NCBI RefSeq assembly: GCF_900113615.1
Contig: NZ_FOPZ01000015.1
Span: 20,103 to 84,102, forward strand
DNA length: 64,000 nucleotides
DNA from: Halorubrum aquaticum
Lineage (GTDB): Archaea; Halobacteriota; Halobacteria; Halobacteriales; Haloferacaceae
Direction of reading: 5' to 3'
In this document: in pieces, positions 15,466-25,776 of the stretch
Layout: each line of letters opens with the position of its first letter
How positions within the stretch are numbered: position 1 is the first letter of the stretch
The notes under the pieces: model-generated
What the model saw: the letters and a program-made list of their open reading frames with translations, nothing else
What the model was told of the DNA's origin: nothing
The model's database searches: none
Program-made: the position numbers and the translations under genes

Positions 15466-16656
15466 ATGGGGGTCCGTGCCACGCTCTCGGAGGCCCTCGA
15501 CCGGCTCGAGCCGCCGGCGCGGGTCGTCGACTGGTCGCTTCTCGCCGTCGTCCTCGCGGAGACGGTCACGGGGCTCGTCTCGTTCACGGTCGGAACGCCC
15601 GAGGGCTGGCCGCTCTTCTGGCTCCACCGTTCGCTCGGGCTCGCGATCGTCGTCCTGCTCGGCTGGAAGCTGTCCCGAGTGGGACACCGGCTGCTCGACC
15701 GGAAGCTGTGGCAACGCTCGACCGCGCTGTCCGTCCTCACGCTCGTCGCCGCGGTGGGGACGGTCTCGACCGGGATGCTCTGGGTGATCGGGCTCGACGT
15801 CCGGCTCTCCTACTGGACGCTGTTGTCGATCCACGTCGGCTTCGGACTGGCGCTCCTCCCGCTCGTCGCCGTTCACGCCTCGACGCGGTTCCGGCCGCCG
15901 CGACGCGTCGACTTCGAGGGGCGGCGGACCGCGGTCCAGTACGGCCTTCTGTTGATCGCGGGCGCGGTGGCGTATCGCGTCCAGCAAGGGGTGAACGGCC
16001 TCCTCTCGACGCCCGGCGCGGACCGGCGGTTCACGGGGTCACAGCCACGGGAGGGCGAGGGGAACGGCGCGTTCCCCGTGACCTCCTGGGTCGCCGACGA
16101 CCCGGACCCGATCGACCGGGAGCGCTACCGGCTCTCGGTGACCGGGCTCGTCGCGGAGTCGCGGGAGTTCGCCGTGGACGACGTCGAGAGGGTCGGCGGC
16201 GACGAGGCCTCGGTGCTGCTCGACTGTACGAGCGGCTGGTACACGGTTCAGGAGTGGAGCGGGGTCCGGGTCGGCGACCTGATCGAGGCGGCCGGCGGGG
16301 TGGAGGGAGAGGGCGGGATGGAGGGAGAGGGCGGGGCGGAGGGAGACGACGGAGTGGAGGGAGACGGCGAGGACGAACCGGCGTACGTCCGGTTCGTCTC
16401 CGTCACGGGGTACCGCTGGAGCCTTCCGATCGCGGAGGCCGAGGACGCTCTGCTCGCGACGCACGTCGGCGGCGATCGGCTGGCGCACGGTCACGGGGGG
16501 CCCGCCCGGCTCGTCGCGCCCGGTCGCCGGGGGTTCCAGTGGGTGAAGTGGGTGACCCGGGTCGAGGTCCGCTCGGAGCGCGATCCCGCACAGTGGGTCG
16601 TCACGCTGGTGAGCGGGTTCGATTCGGCCGGGAATCACTCCGGATCGTCCGGATAG
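15466..16656 (+). CDS. Membrane protein with sulfite-oxidase-like molybdopterin domain
   Basis: 396 residues. The N-terminal part has about four or five hydrophobic helices (from about residue 20 to 175) with histidines in helices (FWLHRSLGL, LLSIHVGFG, VAVHAST) spaced like haem ligands of a cytochrome b. The C-terminal part resembles the YedY/sulfite oxidase fold: RYRLSVTGLVAESREF, then ASVLLDCTSGWYTVQEWSGVRVGDLIEAAG with the Cys expected to bind molybdenum, and GFQWVKWVTRVEV. An acidic Gly/Glu repeat insert (about residues 281-305) lies directly after the Mo-site helix. Probably an electron-transfer oxidoreductase at the membrane; substrate unknown. Confidence 0.75.
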   Translation: MGVRATLSEALDRLEPPARVVDWSLLAVVLAETVTGLVSFTVGTPEGWPLFWLHRSLGLAIVVLLGWKLSRVGHRLLDRKLWQRSTALSVLTLVAAVGTVSTGMLWVIGLDVRLSYWTLLSIHVGFGLALLPLVAVHASTRFRPPRRVDFEGRRTAVQYGLLLIAGAVAYRVQQGVNGLLSTPGADRRFTGSQPREGEGNGAFPVTSWVADDPDPIDRERYRLSVTGLVAESREFAVDDVERVGGDEASVLLDCTSGWYTVQEWSGVRVGDLIEAAGGVEGEGGMEGEGGAEGDDGVEGDGEDEPAYVRFVSVTGYRWSLPIAEAEDALLATHVGGDRLAHGHGGPARLVAPGRRGFQWVKWVTRVEVRSERDPAQWVVTLVSGFDSAGNHSGSSG

Positions 16657-16741
16657 GGCCGTGTGAACGCCCCACAGCCCGGAAACCGGACCGCTATCCT
16701 TTTAGTCCGTCGTCCGGAATCAGGAGTACAGTCTCGCCACG

Positions 16742-17608
16742 ATGCGCACCGAAGACGGACTCACGATCTGTGTTCCGTCTTCGGTCGTCCGGGAAGCCGA
16801 GGACGATCGCGAGGCGACTCGCAAACTCGGCTACGTCGCCCGTGCGGCGGCGGTGTTCCGGGCGGACCGGCTCGTCGTCTTCCCCGACGGGGAGGGCGAA
16901 CGGGACCGGGGCGGGGAGTACGTCCGTGCCGTGCTGGGGTACGCCGCGACGCCTCCGGAGCTCCGAAAGGACCTCTGGGGCGAACGCGAGGAACTCCGGT
17001 ACGTCGGCGTGCTGCCGCCGCTTCGCGTGCCGTGGCGGACCGGCTCGCCCCCGAACGGGGGGGAGTCGACAACACAGGGACTCGTGACCGAGGTCGGACC
17101 TGAAGGCCGCGTCCGGGTCAATTCCCCGCTGGGGGAACACCCGATCTCCCTGCTCGTCCCCTCCGAGATGGAGGTCGAGCGGGGGGAGCGCGTCACCATC
17201 AGGGTCTCTTCGAGAGAACCGGTCCGCGCCCGCATCACCGGGAAGCCCGAGGTCGGCTTCCAGGTCGTGGGTGCGGACCTATCGGAAGCGCTCGCCGGCG
17301 ACGGACTCGCCGTCGCCACGTCACGACACGGGGAGGAACTCTCCGTGTCGCGGCTCGGCGAACTCGTCGCCGACGCGCGGGAGGCCGACGGCTACACCGT
17401 CGCCTTCGGCGCGCCGGAACGGGGGCTTCCGGAGATGCTCGGGCTCTCGCCCGAGGACGTTCGGGCGGCCGTCGCCGACGGCCGCCGAGTCGAACCCGAT
17501 CCGGGGTTCGACCTCTGGCTGAACACGATCCCGGCACAGGGCAGCGGGGTAGTCCGAACGGAGGAGGCTCTGTTCGCGACCCTCGGCTCGCTCACACTCA
17601 CGGAGTAA
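16742..17608 (+). CDS. Putative SPOUT-family RNA methyltransferase
   Basis: 288 residues. It begins LTICVPSSVVREAEDDREATRKLGYVARAAAVFRADRLVVF, the start of the archaeal/eukaryotic C9orf114-like SPOUT family, which places N3-methyluridine or related marks on rRNA in known members. A beta-barrel insert (TQGLVTEVGPEGRVRVNS) follows, and the C-terminal knot region includes YTVAFGAPERGLPEMLG and LWLNTIPAQGSGVVRTEEAL. It sits directly upstream of uL3, a conserved haloarchaeal arrangement, and probably shares the ribosomal operon promoter (ccttttag near 16697). Function in rRNA modification is from family knowledge. Confidence 0.85.
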   Translation: MRTEDGLTICVPSSVVREAEDDREATRKLGYVARAAAVFRADRLVVFPDGEGERDRGGEYVRAVLGYAATPPELRKDLWGEREELRYVGVLPPLRVPWRTGSPPNGGESTTQGLVTEVGPEGRVRVNSPLGEHPISLLVPSEMEVERGERVTIRVSSREPVRARITGKPEVGFQVVGADLSEALAGDGLAVATSRHGEELSVSRLGELVADAREADGYTVAFGAPERGLPEMLGLSPEDVRAAVADGRRVEPDPGFDLWLNTIPAQGSGVVRTEEALFATLGSLTLTE

Positions 17609-17612
17609 ACAC

Positions 17613-18629
17613 ATGCCACAACCAAGCCGACCACGAAAAGGCTCGCTGGGCTACGGCCCACGCACCCGCGCGGACAGCGAGGTACCGCGCATTCGCTCGT
17701 GGCCAGACGACGACGGGGCGCCCGCACTGCAGGGCTTCGCCGGCTACAAGGCCGGGATGACCCACGTCATGATGGTCAACGACGAGGCGGACTCGCCGCG
17801 TGAGGGGATGGAGGAGTCCGTCCCCGTCACGGTGGTGGAGACGCCGCCGATGCACGCCGTCGCCGTGCGAGCCTACGAGGAGACGCCGTACGGACAGAAG
17901 CCGGTTGCCGAGGTCTGGGCGACCGAGTTCCACGAGGAGCTCGACCGCGCGCTCGACCTGCCGGCGGAGGACACCTTCGAGGAGGACCGAGCGGAACTCG
18001 AGGAGCTGCTCGAGGACGACGTGATCGATGACGTCCGCGTCATCACCCACACGAACCCCTCGGAGCTCGCGAACGTGCCGAAGAAGGAGCCCGACGTGAT
18101 GGAGACGCGCGTCGGCGGCGGCTCCCTCGAGGAGCGCGCCGACTTCGCGCTCGAGCTCGTCGAGGCGGGCGGCGCCCACGAGTTCGGCGACGTCTTCCGC
18201 GCCGGACAGTACACCGACGTCTCCGGCGTCACGAAGGGGAAGGGGACGCAGGGTCCCGTCAAGCGCTGGGGCGTACAGAAGCGGAAGGGCAAACACGCCC
18301 GCCAGGGATGGCGGCGTCGGATCGGCAACCTCGGTCCGTGGAACCCCTCCCGCGTGCGCTCCACCGTCCCCCAGCAGGGCCAGACCGGCTACCACCAGCG
18401 CACCGAGCTCAACAAGCGCCTCCTCGACTTCGGCGAGGGCGACGACGCCTCTGTCGACGGCGGCTTCGTCAACTACGGCGAGGTCGACGGCGAGTACGCG
18501 CTCATCAAGGGCTCGCTGCCGGGACCGGACAAGCGCCTGCTGCGGTTCCGCCCGGCCATCCGGCCGAACGACCAGCCGCGCCTCGACCCCGAGGTCCGGT
18601 ACGTATCCACCGCATCCAACCAGGGATAA
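17613..18629 (+). CDS. rpl3: Ribosomal protein uL3
   Basis: 338 residues, first ribosomal protein of the S10-type cluster, four bases after the SPOUT gene. The FAGYKAGMTHVMM motif and the basic loop KRWGVQKRKGKHARQGWRRRIGN near residue 215, which reaches the peptidyl-transferase centre, are plain. Length is the archaeal/eukaryotic type, longer than bacterial L3. Confidence 0.97.
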   Translation: MPQPSRPRKGSLGYGPRTRADSEVPRIRSWPDDDGAPALQGFAGYKAGMTHVMMVNDEADSPREGMEESVPVTVVETPPMHAVAVRAYEETPYGQKPVAEVWATEFHEELDRALDLPAEDTFEEDRAELEELLEDDVIDDVRVITHTNPSELANVPKKEPDVMETRVGGGSLEERADFALELVEAGGAHEFGDVFRAGQYTDVSGVTKGKGTQGPVKRWGVQKRKGKHARQGWRRRIGNLGPWNPSRVRSTVPQQGQTGYHQRTELNKRLLDFGEGDDASVDGGFVNYGEVDGEYALIKGSLPGPDKRLLRFRPAIRPNDQPRLDPEVRYVSTASNQG

Positions 18630-18632
18630 TAC

Positions 18633-19379
18633 ATGAACACGACAGTACACGACCTGGACGGCGGGGACGCGGGCAGCGTCGAGCTGCCGGCGATCTTCGA
18701 GACCGCGTTCCGACCGGACCTCATCGGTCGGGCGGTCTCCGCCGCACAGGCTAACCGGAAACAGGCCTACGGGGCCGACGAGTTCGCCGGACTGCGAACC
18801 CCCGCGGAGTCGTTCGGCTCCGGGCGCGGGCTCGCTCACGTCCCGCGCTCCGAGAACGTCGCCCGCCGCGTCCCGCACGCGGTTTCGGGCCGCGCCGCGC
18901 ACCCCCCGAAGGCCGAGAAGGACCAGACGAAGAAACTGAACGACAAGGAGCGCCAGCTCGCGGTTCGGTCGGCCATCGCGGCCACAGCCGACGCCGAGCT
19001 CGTCGCCGAGCGCGGTCACGCGTTCGACGACGACCTGGACCTCCCGCTCGTCGTGAGCGACGAGTTCGAGGACCTGAACAAGACCCAGGAGGCCCTGGGC
19101 GTCCTCGAGGCCCTCGGCGTCGACGCCGACGTCGAGCGCGCCGACGAGGGTCGCTCCGTCCGAGCCGGCCGCGGGAAGACCCGCGGTCGCAAGTACAGCC
19201 AGCCGAAGTCCGTGCTCGTCGTCACGAGCGAGGAGCCGTCGCGCGCCGCCCGCAACCTCGCGGGCGTCGACGTCGCGACCGCCGGCGAGGTCAACGCGGA
19301 GGACCTCGCGCCCGGCACGCACCCGGGTCGGCTCACGCTGTGGACCGAGTCGGCGATCGAGGAGGTGGCCGACCGATGA
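18633..19379 (+). CDS. rpl4: Ribosomal protein uL4
   Basis: 248 residues. The exit-tunnel loop GSGRGLAHVPRSENVARRVPHAV and the GRGKTRGRKYSQPKS region mark archaeal uL4. Three bases separate it from uL3, and its stop overlaps the start of uL23 as ATGA. Confidence 0.97.
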   Translation: MNTTVHDLDGGDAGSVELPAIFETAFRPDLIGRAVSAAQANRKQAYGADEFAGLRTPAESFGSGRGLAHVPRSENVARRVPHAVSGRAAHPPKAEKDQTKKLNDKERQLAVRSAIAATADAELVAERGHAFDDDLDLPLVVSDEFEDLNKTQEALGVLEALGVDADVERADEGRSVRAGRGKTRGRKYSQPKSVLVVTSEEPSRAARNLAGVDVATAGEVNAEDLAPGTHPGRLTLWTESAIEEVADR

Positions 19380-19630
19380 GCTCGCTCATCGAACACCCGC
19401 TCGTGACCGAGCAGGCGATGAACGAGATGGACTTCAAGAACAAGCTGCTGTTCTTGGTCGACATCGACGCGACCAAGCCGGAGATCCGCGACGAGGTCTC
19501 CGAGCGGTACGACGTCACCGTCACCGACGTGAACACGCAGGTGACGTCGAAGGGCAAGAAGAAGGCGACGGTCACGCTCTCCGAGGAGGACGACGCGACC
19601 GACGTCGCCTCCCGGATCGGGGTGTTCTGA
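19376..19630 (+). CDS. rpl23: Ribosomal protein uL23
   Basis: 84 residues from the ATG at 19376 inside the uL4 stop (ATGA); the longer open frame upstream is out-of-frame uL4 sequence. HPLVTEQAMNEMDFKNKLLF and the TQVTSKGKKKATVTL end are typical. It sits at the tunnel exit where SRP docks. Confidence 0.97.
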   Translation: MSSLIEHPLVTEQAMNEMDFKNKLLFLVDIDATKPEIRDEVSERYDVTVTDVNTQVTSKGKKKATVTLSEEDDATDVASRIGVF

Positions 19631-19632
19631 CG

Positions 19633-20355
19633 ATGGGACGACGAATCCAAGGACAGCGGCGAGGACGCGGCGGCCCGACGTTCCGGGCCCCCTCCCACCG
19701 CTACAAGGCGGAACTGTCGCACAAGACGCTCGAGGACACCGACCTGATCACCGGCGAGATCGTCGGGATCGAACACGACCCGGCGCGTTCCGCGCCGCTC
19801 GCGGAGGTCGAGTTCGACGACGACGACCGGCGGCTCGTGCTCGCGCCGGAGGGCGTGCGCGTGGGCGAGACGATCCAGGTCGGCGTCTCGGCGGAGATCA
19901 AACCCGGGAACACGCTCCCGCTGGCGGAGATCCCCGAGGGGGTTCCCGTGTGTAACGTCGAGAGCAACCGGGGCGACGGCGGGAAGTTCGCCCGTGCCTC
20001 GGGCGTCTCGGCGACGCTTCTCACGCACGACCGCGACGTCGCGGTCGTCCAGCTTCCGAGCGGGGAAGTGAAACGGCTCGACCCGCAGTGTCGCGCCACG
20101 ATCGGCGTGGTCGCGGGCGGCGGACGGACGGAGAAGCCCTTCGTCAAGGCCGGCAACAAGTACCACAAGATGCGGGCTCGCGGGACGAAGTACCCGCGCG
20201 TTCGCGGCGTCGCGATGAACGCCGTCGACCACCCCTTCGGCGGGGGCGGTCGCCAACACCCCGGTCAGCCGAAGTCGGTCTCGCGGGACGCCCCGCCGGG
20301 ACGCAAGGTCGGGGACATCGCATCCAAACGGACCGGACGAGGTAGCAACAAATGA
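19633..20355 (+). CDS. rpl2: Ribosomal protein uL2
   Basis: 240 residues. [14 protein letters not shown] at the start, [18 protein letters not shown] in the middle, and the near-invariant [19 protein letters not shown] segment, whose His lies near the peptidyl-transferase centre. Overlaps uS19 by ATGA. Confidence 0.98.
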   Translation: MGRRIQGQRRGRGGPTFRAPSHRYKAELSHKTLEDTDLITGEIVGIEHDPARSAPLAEVEFDDDDRRLVLAPEGVRVGETIQVGVSAEIKPGNTLPLAEIPEGVPVCNVESNRGDGGKFARASGVSATLLTHDRDVAVVQLPSGEVKRLDPQCRATIGVVAGGGRTEKPFVKAGNKYHKMRARGTKYPRVRGVAMNAVDHPFGGGGRQHPGQPKSVSRDAPPGRKVGDIASKRTGRGSNK

Positions 20356-20777
20356 GTTCCGAATACCGCACCGGCCGCGAGGGCGAGGAGTTCGCCTACC
20401 GCGGTCACTCGCTCGACGAGCTGCAGGAGATGGACGTAGAGGAGGTCGCGGAACTGCTCCCCGCACGACTGCGGCGAAGCATCACGCGAGGGCTGAGCGT
20501 CGAGAAGGAGAAGCTTCTCGAGAAGGCTCGAAGCCGTGACAAGGAGACGACCGCCGACGACCCGATCCGGACGCATCTGCGCGACATGCCGATCCTTCCG
20601 GAGTTCGTCGGCGTCACGTTTTCCGTGTACAACGGACACAGCTTCGAGCGCGTCCAGGTCGAACCCGAGATGATCGGCCACTACCTGGGCGAGTTCCATC
20701 AGACCCGAAGCACCGTCGAACACGGTCAGGCCGGCATCGGCGCGACCCGGTCCTCGAAGTTCGTGCCCCTCAAGTAA
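20352..20777 (+). CDS. rps19: Ribosomal protein uS19
   Basis: 141 residues, archaeal length. An N-terminal extension ([20 protein letters not shown]) precedes the conserved core with [15 protein letters not shown] and RSSKFVPLK, which contact the small-subunit head. Confidence 0.97.
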   Translation: MSSEYRTGREGEEFAYRGHSLDELQEMDVEEVAELLPARLRRSITRGLSVEKEKLLEKARSRDKETTADDPIRTHLRDMPILPEFVGVTFSVYNGHSFERVQVEPEMIGHYLGEFHQTRSTVEHGQAGIGATRSSKFVPLK

Positions 20778-20780
20778 CCC

Positions 20781-21245
20781 ATGGGAATCAACTACAGCGT
20801 CGAGGCCGACCCGGAGACCACCGCCAAGGGGATGCTCCGCGACCGGCCCATAAGCGTGAAGGACAGCAAGGAGATCTCCCGGGAGATCAAAGGCGAGACG
20901 GTCGCCGACGCCGAGGAGTTCCTCCGGGAAGTCGTCGACGAGGAGACCTCGGTGCCGATGCGCCAGCACAACGCCGGCGCGGGTCACCGTTCGGACATCG
21001 ACGGCTGGGACGCGGGTCGGTACCCCGCGAAGGCCGCCAAGGACTTCCTGAAGCTCCTGGAGAACGTCAAGCACAACGCCGACGAGCAGGGGTTCGACGG
21101 CGACGAGATGGTGATCAAACACGTCGCGCCCCACAAGGTGGGCGAGCGACCCGGTCGGAACCCGCGTGCTGCGGGTGCGACCCAGTGGAACACCACGCTC
21201 GCGGACGTCGAACTGATCATCGAGGAGCCGGAGGCTGAGAACTAA
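20781..21245 (+). CDS. rpl22: Ribosomal protein uL22
   Basis: 154 residues. [21 protein letters not shown] and the beta-hairpin [17 protein letters not shown] that lines the exit tunnel are visible. The TAA stop shares its last A with the uS3 start (TAATG). Confidence 0.97.
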   Translation: MGINYSVEADPETTAKGMLRDRPISVKDSKEISREIKGETVADAEEFLREVVDEETSVPMRQHNAGAGHRSDIDGWDAGRYPAKAAKDFLKLLENVKHNADEQGFDGDEMVIKHVAPHKVGERPGRNPRAAGATQWNTTLADVELIIEEPEAEN

Positions 21246-22192
21246 TGGCTGACGAACACCAATTCATCGAGGACGGCCTTCGCCGTTCACAGATCAACGA
21301 GTTCTTCGCGGACGAGCTCGGCCGAGCCGGCTACGGCGGCATGGACGTCGCCAAGACGCCGATGGGCACGCAGATCGTCCTGAAAGCGGAGAAGCCCGGC
21401 ATGGTGATCGGGAAGGGCGGGAAGAACATCCGCAAGATCACCACCGAGCTCGAGGACCGCTTCGACATGGACGACCCGCAGATCGACGTTCAGGAGGTCG
21501 ACGAGCCCGACCTGAACGCCCAGATCGTCGCGGACCGGCTCGCGAACGCCCTCGAACGGGGCTGGTACTTCCGGAAGGCGGGCCACACCACGATCGACCG
21601 GATCATGGACGCGGGCGCGCTCGGCGCCGAGATCGTCCTCTCCGGAAAGGTCACGGGCGCTCGCTCGCGCGTCGAGAAGTTCAACCGCGGCTACATCAAG
21701 CACAACGGCGAGCCCGCCCAGGAGGTCGTCGACCACGGCAAGGGCGTCGCGGTGATGAAGCTCGGCACCATCGGGGTCAACGTCAAGATCATCCCGCCGG
21801 GTGCGAAGCTTCCCGACGACTTCGACGTCCGCGAGGACGCCGAGGTTCCCGAGGTCGACCAGGCCGACGCGGCCGGCGACGAGGGCGTCGAGTCGCTCCT
21901 CGAGGAGGAGCCGGAGGAGGTCCCGGAGGCCGGGGCCGACGACGCCGTCGACGTGCCGGACGACGACCCGGCGGACGTCATCGACGAGGAGATCGTCGAG
22001 GAGGTCGTCGAGGAGACGGGCGAGACCGCGACGGAGGCGACGGATGCCCCCGCGGAGGAGCCGGTCGAGACCGGCGACGTCGACGAGGAACCGGACGAGC
22101 TCGAGGACCTCGACGAGGAGATCGAGTCCGAGGCGGCCGACCTGGTCGCCGAGATGGAAGAAGCCGACGAGGAAGCCGAGGAGGACGAGTAA
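21245..22192 (+). CDS. rps3: Ribosomal protein uS3 with long acidic tail
   Basis: 315 residues. The KH domain has the GxxG-type loop [16 protein letters not shown] (about residues 48-63); the core ends near residue 195 ([18 protein letters not shown]). The remaining 115 or so residues are almost pure Glu/Asp/Val/Ala, a haloarchaeal-type acidic extension with no recognisable domain. One-base overlap with uL22. Confidence 0.97.
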   Translation: MADEHQFIEDGLRRSQINEFFADELGRAGYGGMDVAKTPMGTQIVLKAEKPGMVIGKGGKNIRKITTELEDRFDMDDPQIDVQEVDEPDLNAQIVADRLANALERGWYFRKAGHTTIDRIMDAGALGAEIVLSGKVTGARSRVEKFNRGYIKHNGEPAQEVVDHGKGVAVMKLGTIGVNVKIIPPGAKLPDDFDVREDAEVPEVDQADAAGDEGVESLLEEEPEEVPEAGADDAVDVPDDDPADVIDEEIVEEVVEETGETATEATDAPAEEPVETGDVDEEPDELEDLDEEIESEAADLVAEMEEADEEAEEDE

Positions 22193-22193
22193 C

Positions 22194-22406
22194 ATGGCGA
22201 TCCTCTACACCGACGAGATCCGCGACATGACCGCTGCCGAGCGGGAGGTCGAGCTCGAGGAGCTCGAGACCGAGCTGCTCAACACGAAGGCACAACAGGC
22301 GGCCGGCGGGATGCCCGAGAGCCCCGGCCGGGTGAACGAGCTGAAGAAGACGATCGCCCGGATCAAGACGATCCAGGCGGAAGAAGGCGACTTCGACGAC
22401 GAATAA
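22194..22406 (+). CDS. rpl29: Ribosomal protein uL29
   Basis: 70 residues from the ATG two bases after uS3. A pair of helices with [19 protein letters not shown] and [15 protein letters not shown]; normal size. The longer open frame that includes it is uS3 read out of frame. Confidence 0.96.
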   Translation: MAILYTDEIRDMTAAEREVELEELETELLNTKAQQAAGGMPESPGRVNELKKTIARIKTIQAEEGDFDDE

Positions 22407-22407
22407 C

Positions 22408-22854
22408 ATGATCTCCCCCGAAACGCTCGTACGGCACGAACTCGTCGGCCTCCCGGTTCGGGTGGCCGACGCCGACGGCGACGCCCATGTCGGGATCGCC
22501 GGTCGAGTGCTGTACGAGACGGAACGCACCCTCGTGGTGCGGACCGGATCGGGGGACAAACGCGTGCCCAAGTCGGGCACGACGTTGGAGTTCGCGGTCG
22601 TCGAGGAGGCGACCGCACGCACAGATGAAGCCGCCGATGACGGCCAGTCGTCGGGGTCCGCGTCCCAACTCGGGTCGGATACTGCGGGGGTCCGCCCCTG
22701 TCAGTCCGGCCCGTCCGCGGCCGGTGTATCGAACACCGACGCGGCGAGCCGGCGAGGCGAGTGCAAAGACGCGGTCTACGTAACGGTGGATGGCACGCGG
22801 TTGCGGGACCGGCCCGCCGAACGCACCGAACGAGGTGTCACACAATGGCGATAG
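22408..22854 (+). CDS. rnp1: Ribonuclease P protein component 1 (Rpp29/Pop4)
   Basis: 148 residues. One of the archaeal RNase P protein subunits, which helps mature tRNA 5' ends. An Sm-like barrel is readable in HELVGLPVRVADADGDAHVGIAGRV and GDKRVPKSGTTLEFAV, finishing with VYVTVDGTRLRDRPAERTERG. Between them is a Ser/Gly/Ala-rich low-complexity insert of about 50 residues (70-120) not found in most archaea. Overlaps uS17 by 10 bases. Confidence 0.92.
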   Translation: MISPETLVRHELVGLPVRVADADGDAHVGIAGRVLYETERTLVVRTGSGDKRVPKSGTTLEFAVVEEATARTDEAADDGQSSGSASQLGSDTAGVRPCQSGPSAAGVSNTDAASRRGECKDAVYVTVDGTRLRDRPAERTERGVTQWR

Positions 22855-23189
22855 GAATCGACGTACCCATGCCTCCGGAGCCAGACGACCCGGAGGATTA
22901 CGACTACGAGAAGTGCCCGTTCTACGGGCAGCTTTCCGTCCGCGGCCAGCTCCGAGAGGGGACGGTCGTGTCGACGGATATGGAAAAGACCGTCATCGTC
23001 GAGCGAGAGTACGACGTGTTCGTGCCGAAATACGATCGGTACATGAAGCGTCGCTCGCGCATCCCGGCACACGTGCCGGGCGTGCTCGAGCCGCTCGAGG
23101 AAGGTGACGAAGTGACGATCGCGGAGACGCGGCCGCTCTCGAAGACGAAATCACACGTCGTCGTCGAGAACCTGTCGGGTGATCAGTGA
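22845..23189 (+). CDS. rps17: Ribosomal protein uS17
   Basis: 114 residues. The start at 22845 ([10 protein letters not shown]) overlaps the rnp1 end by 10 bases; the upstream extension of the frame is discarded. [33 protein letters not shown] is the archaeal S17 core. Confidence 0.96.
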   Translation: MAIGIDVPMPPEPDDPEDYDYEKCPFYGQLSVRGQLREGTVVSTDMEKTVIVEREYDVFVPKYDRYMKRRSRIPAHVPGVLEPLEEGDEVTIAETRPLSKTKSHVVVENLSGDQ

Positions 23190-23587
23190 TGGAGGCGCTC
23201 AAAGCCGACGTCACGCAGGGGCTCTCGAAGGGCTCTCTCATCACGTGTGCCGACAACACCGGCGCGCGTGAGCTGAAGGTGATCTCCGTCGCCGGCTACT
23301 CCGGCACGAAGAACCGCCACCCGAAGGCAGGTATCGGCGACAAGGTGACCGTCTCGGTCACGAAGGGGACGCCCGAGATGCGGCGGCAGGTGCTGGAGGC
23401 GGTCGTCGTCCGCCAGCGCAAGTCGATCCGCCGTCCCGACGGCACGCGCGTGAAGTTCGAGGACAACGCGGCCGTGATCATCGACGACCTCGACGAGCCG
23501 CGGGGCACGGAGATCAAAGGCCCCGTCGCCCGCGAGGTCGCCGAGCGCTACGGGAGCATCGCGTCCACCGCGACGATGATCGTGTAA
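23189..23587 (+). CDS. rpl14: Ribosomal protein uL14
   Basis: 132 residues from ATG 23189, sharing one base with the uS17 TGA; a GTG one codon earlier is possible. [20 protein letters not shown] and the [27 protein letters not shown] core are conserved. Confidence 0.97.
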   Translation: MEALKADVTQGLSKGSLITCADNTGARELKVISVAGYSGTKNRHPKAGIGDKVTVSVTKGTPEMRRQVLEAVVVRQRKSIRRPDGTRVKFEDNAAVIIDDLDEPRGTEIKGPVAREVAERYGSIASTATMIV

Positions 23588-23589
23588 CC

Positions 23590-23946
23590 ATGACGAAACA
23601 GCCACGCAAACAACGAAAACAGTCGGAGACCGCGTCGCTCCACGAGCGACAACGGAAGGTCCGATCCCCGCTCACGCCCGAGCTCCGCGAGGAGTACGGC
23701 CAGCGGAGCGTCCGCGTCAACGCGGGCGACACCGTCGAGGTGCTCCGCGGCGACGCCGCGGGAACCGAAGCGGAGGTCCTCTCGGTGGATCTCTCCGCCG
23801 AGCGGATCACCGTCGAGGACGTCACCGTCGAGCGAGCGGACGGGGAGGAAGCTCCCCGCCCGATCCCGGCGAGCAACGTCCGCGTGACGGATCTGGACCT
23901 CTCGGACGACCGCCGCGAGGCGCGGCTCCAGGAGGACAACGAATGA
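23590..23946 (+). CDS. rpl24: Ribosomal protein uL24
   Basis: 118 residues. A basic N-terminus and a KOW motif ([26 protein letters not shown]) identify it. Overlaps eS4 by ATGA. Confidence 0.96.
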   Translation: MTKQPRKQRKQSETASLHERQRKVRSPLTPELREEYGQRSVRVNAGDTVEVLRGDAAGTEAEVLSVDLSAERITVEDVTVERADGEEAPRPIPASNVRVTDLDLSDDRREARLQEDNE

Positions 23947-24692
23947 CGCGACATCAGAAACGACTGGCGGTACCGAACTCCTGGCCGGTCGAGCGGAAGA
24001 CCCAGACGTTCACCGTGAAGGCCGGCGCAGGCCCTCACGGCGAGGCTGGCGTTCCGCTCGTCGTCCTGCTGCGGGACGTGCTCGGCTACGTCGACTCGAC
24101 GAAGGAGGCGCGCTACGCGCTGAACAACGACTCCGTTCTCGTGAACGGGGACGCGGTGTCGGACGAGCAGCGTCCGATCGGGATGTTCGACATCCTGGCG
24201 TTCCCCGTCCGCGGGGAGTTCTTCCGCGTGTTCCCCGACGAGGGGGGTCGGCTCGCGCTGACGCCCGTCGACGAGGAGTCCGCGAGCAGCCGGCTCGGGA
24301 AGGTGACGAACAAGACGGTCGTCCCCGGCGGGGACGCCCAGCTGACGCTTCACGACGGGACGAACGTCCGCGTGGACGCCGGCACCGAGTACGACACCAA
24401 GGACTCGATCGTCATCGACAACGAGTCCAAGGACGTCGTCGCCCACTTCGAGTACGAGGAGGGCGCGCTCGTCACCGCCACGACCGGCCAGCACGCCGGT
24501 CGGATCGGCGAGATCGAGACGATCGACGTCACGCTCGGCTCCGGTTCCAACACGGTCGTCGTCGACGACGGCGAGGACCGTTACGAGACGGTCGAAGAGT
24601 ACGTCGTCGTCATCGACGAGAACTTCACCGACGACGAGGACGCGACGGCGGAGTCCGACGACGCCGACGAGGCGGGTGAAGACGATGAGTGA
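23943..24692 (+). CDS. rps4e: Ribosomal protein eS4
   Basis: 249 residues. Archaeal/eukaryotic S4e: [20 protein letters not shown] start, an S4-type RNA-binding segment ([21 protein letters not shown]) and a KOW segment ([13 protein letters not shown]). The tail is strongly acidic. Overlaps uL5 by 8 bases. Confidence 0.97.
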   Translation: MTRHQKRLAVPNSWPVERKTQTFTVKAGAGPHGEAGVPLVVLLRDVLGYVDSTKEARYALNNDSVLVNGDAVSDEQRPIGMFDILAFPVRGEFFRVFPDEGGRLALTPVDEESASSRLGKVTNKTVVPGGDAQLTLHDGTNVRVDAGTEYDTKDSIVIDNESKDVVAHFEYEEGALVTATTGQHAGRIGEIETIDVTLGSGSNTVVVDDGEDRYETVEEYVVVIDENFTDDEDATAESDDADEAGEDDE

Positions 24693-25209
24693 CGCCCAGA
24701 GCGCGTCCCACGAGATGCGCGAGCCGACCCTCGAGAAGGTCGTCGTCCACATGGGCGTCGGCCAGGGCGGGGAGCCGCTCGCGGACGCCGAGAACATCAT
24801 CGAGGAGGTCACCGGCCAGCAGTCGGTCCGGACCACCTCCAAGCGCACCATCGCCGAGTTCGGGATCCGCAAGGGCGACCCGATCGGCGTCAAGGTGACG
24901 CTGCGCGGCGACGACGCCCACGAGTTCCTCGAGACGGCGCTCGACCTGGTCGACATCGCCGAGAGCCAGTTCGACGACACCGGGAACCTGAGCTTCGGGG
25001 TCGAAGACCACACCGACTTCCCGAGTCAGGAGTACGACCCGAACATCGGCATCTACGGGCTCGACGTGACGACGACGATCGTCCGGCCGGGCTACCGCGT
25101 CGCCAAGCGCGACAAGGTGACCCGCTCGATCCCGTCGAACCACCGGATGACCGCCGAGGACGCCATCGCGTTCCTCGAAACGCACTTCGACGTTGAGGTA
25201 ACGGAATGA
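24685..25209 (+). CDS. rpl5: Ribosomal protein uL5
   Basis: 174 residues from ATG 24685; the three extra upstream codons of the frame were dropped. [39 protein letters not shown] and the [17 protein letters not shown] segment are typical; it binds 5S rRNA. Overlaps uS14 by ATGA. Confidence 0.97.
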   Translation: MSDAQSASHEMREPTLEKVVVHMGVGQGGEPLADAENIIEEVTGQQSVRTTSKRTIAEFGIRKGDPIGVKVTLRGDDAHEFLETALDLVDIAESQFDDTGNLSFGVEDHTDFPSQEYDPNIGIYGLDVTTTIVRPGYRVAKRDKVTRSIPSNHRMTAEDAIAFLETHFDVEVTE

Positions 25210-25379
25210 GCGAAGCGAACAACGAAACGGGCGAGCACGCGGCGAAACGCACCGGCCAGCAGCACGAATGCCGGCGGTGCGGCCGCGAGCAGGGGTTAGT
25301 CGGGAAGTACGACATCAACCTCTGCCGACAGTGCTTCCGCGAGGTCGCTCGAGACATGGGATTCGAGAAGTACAGCTGA
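25206..25379 (+). CDS. rps14: Ribosomal protein uS14 (zinc-binding type)
   Basis: Only 57 residues, so easy to miss. Contains [29 protein letters not shown] with two CxxC knuckles, and ends DMGFEKYS. It starts inside the uL5 stop (ATGA) and ends two bases before uS8. Confidence 0.97.
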   Translation: MSEANNETGEHAAKRTGQQHECRRCGREQGLVGKYDINLCRQCFREVARDMGFEKYS

Positions 25380-25381
25380 TC

Positions 25382-25774
25382 ATGACAGGAAACGATCCAT
25401 TCGCCAACGCACTCGCAGGCGTGGACAACGCCGAGAGCGTTGGCCACCTGTCGTACACGGTAGAGCCCGCTTCGAACATCATCGGCTCCGTCCTCGAGGT
25501 CCTCTACGACCGCGGGTACGTCGACGGCTTCGAGTACGTCGACGACGGGAAAGCCGGGAAGTTCGAGGTCGAACTGAAAGGCGCGATCAACGAATGTGGC
25601 GCCGTCAAGCCCCGCTACTCGGCGGGCGCGGACGACTTCGAGAAGTGGGAGAAGCGATACCTCCCCGCCCGTGACTACGGGACGCTGGTCGTCACGACGA
25701 GCCACGGCGTCATGAGCCACTACGAGGCCCGCGAGGAGGGCATCGGTGGCCAAGTGATCGCATACGTCTACTAA
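25382..25774 (+). CDS. rps8: Ribosomal protein uS8
   Basis: 130 residues from the ATG at 25382. DPFANALAGVDNAESVGHLSYTVEPASNIIGSVLEVLYDRGYV and the C-terminal DYGTLVVTTSHGVMSHYEA are the conserved ends of archaeal S8. Confidence 0.97.
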   Translation: MTGNDPFANALAGVDNAESVGHLSYTVEPASNIIGSVLEVLYDRGYVDGFEYVDDGKAGKFEVELKGAINECGAVKPRYSAGADDFEKWEKRYLPARDYGTLVVTTSHGVMSHYEAREEGIGGQVIAYVY

Positions 25775-25776
25775 CA

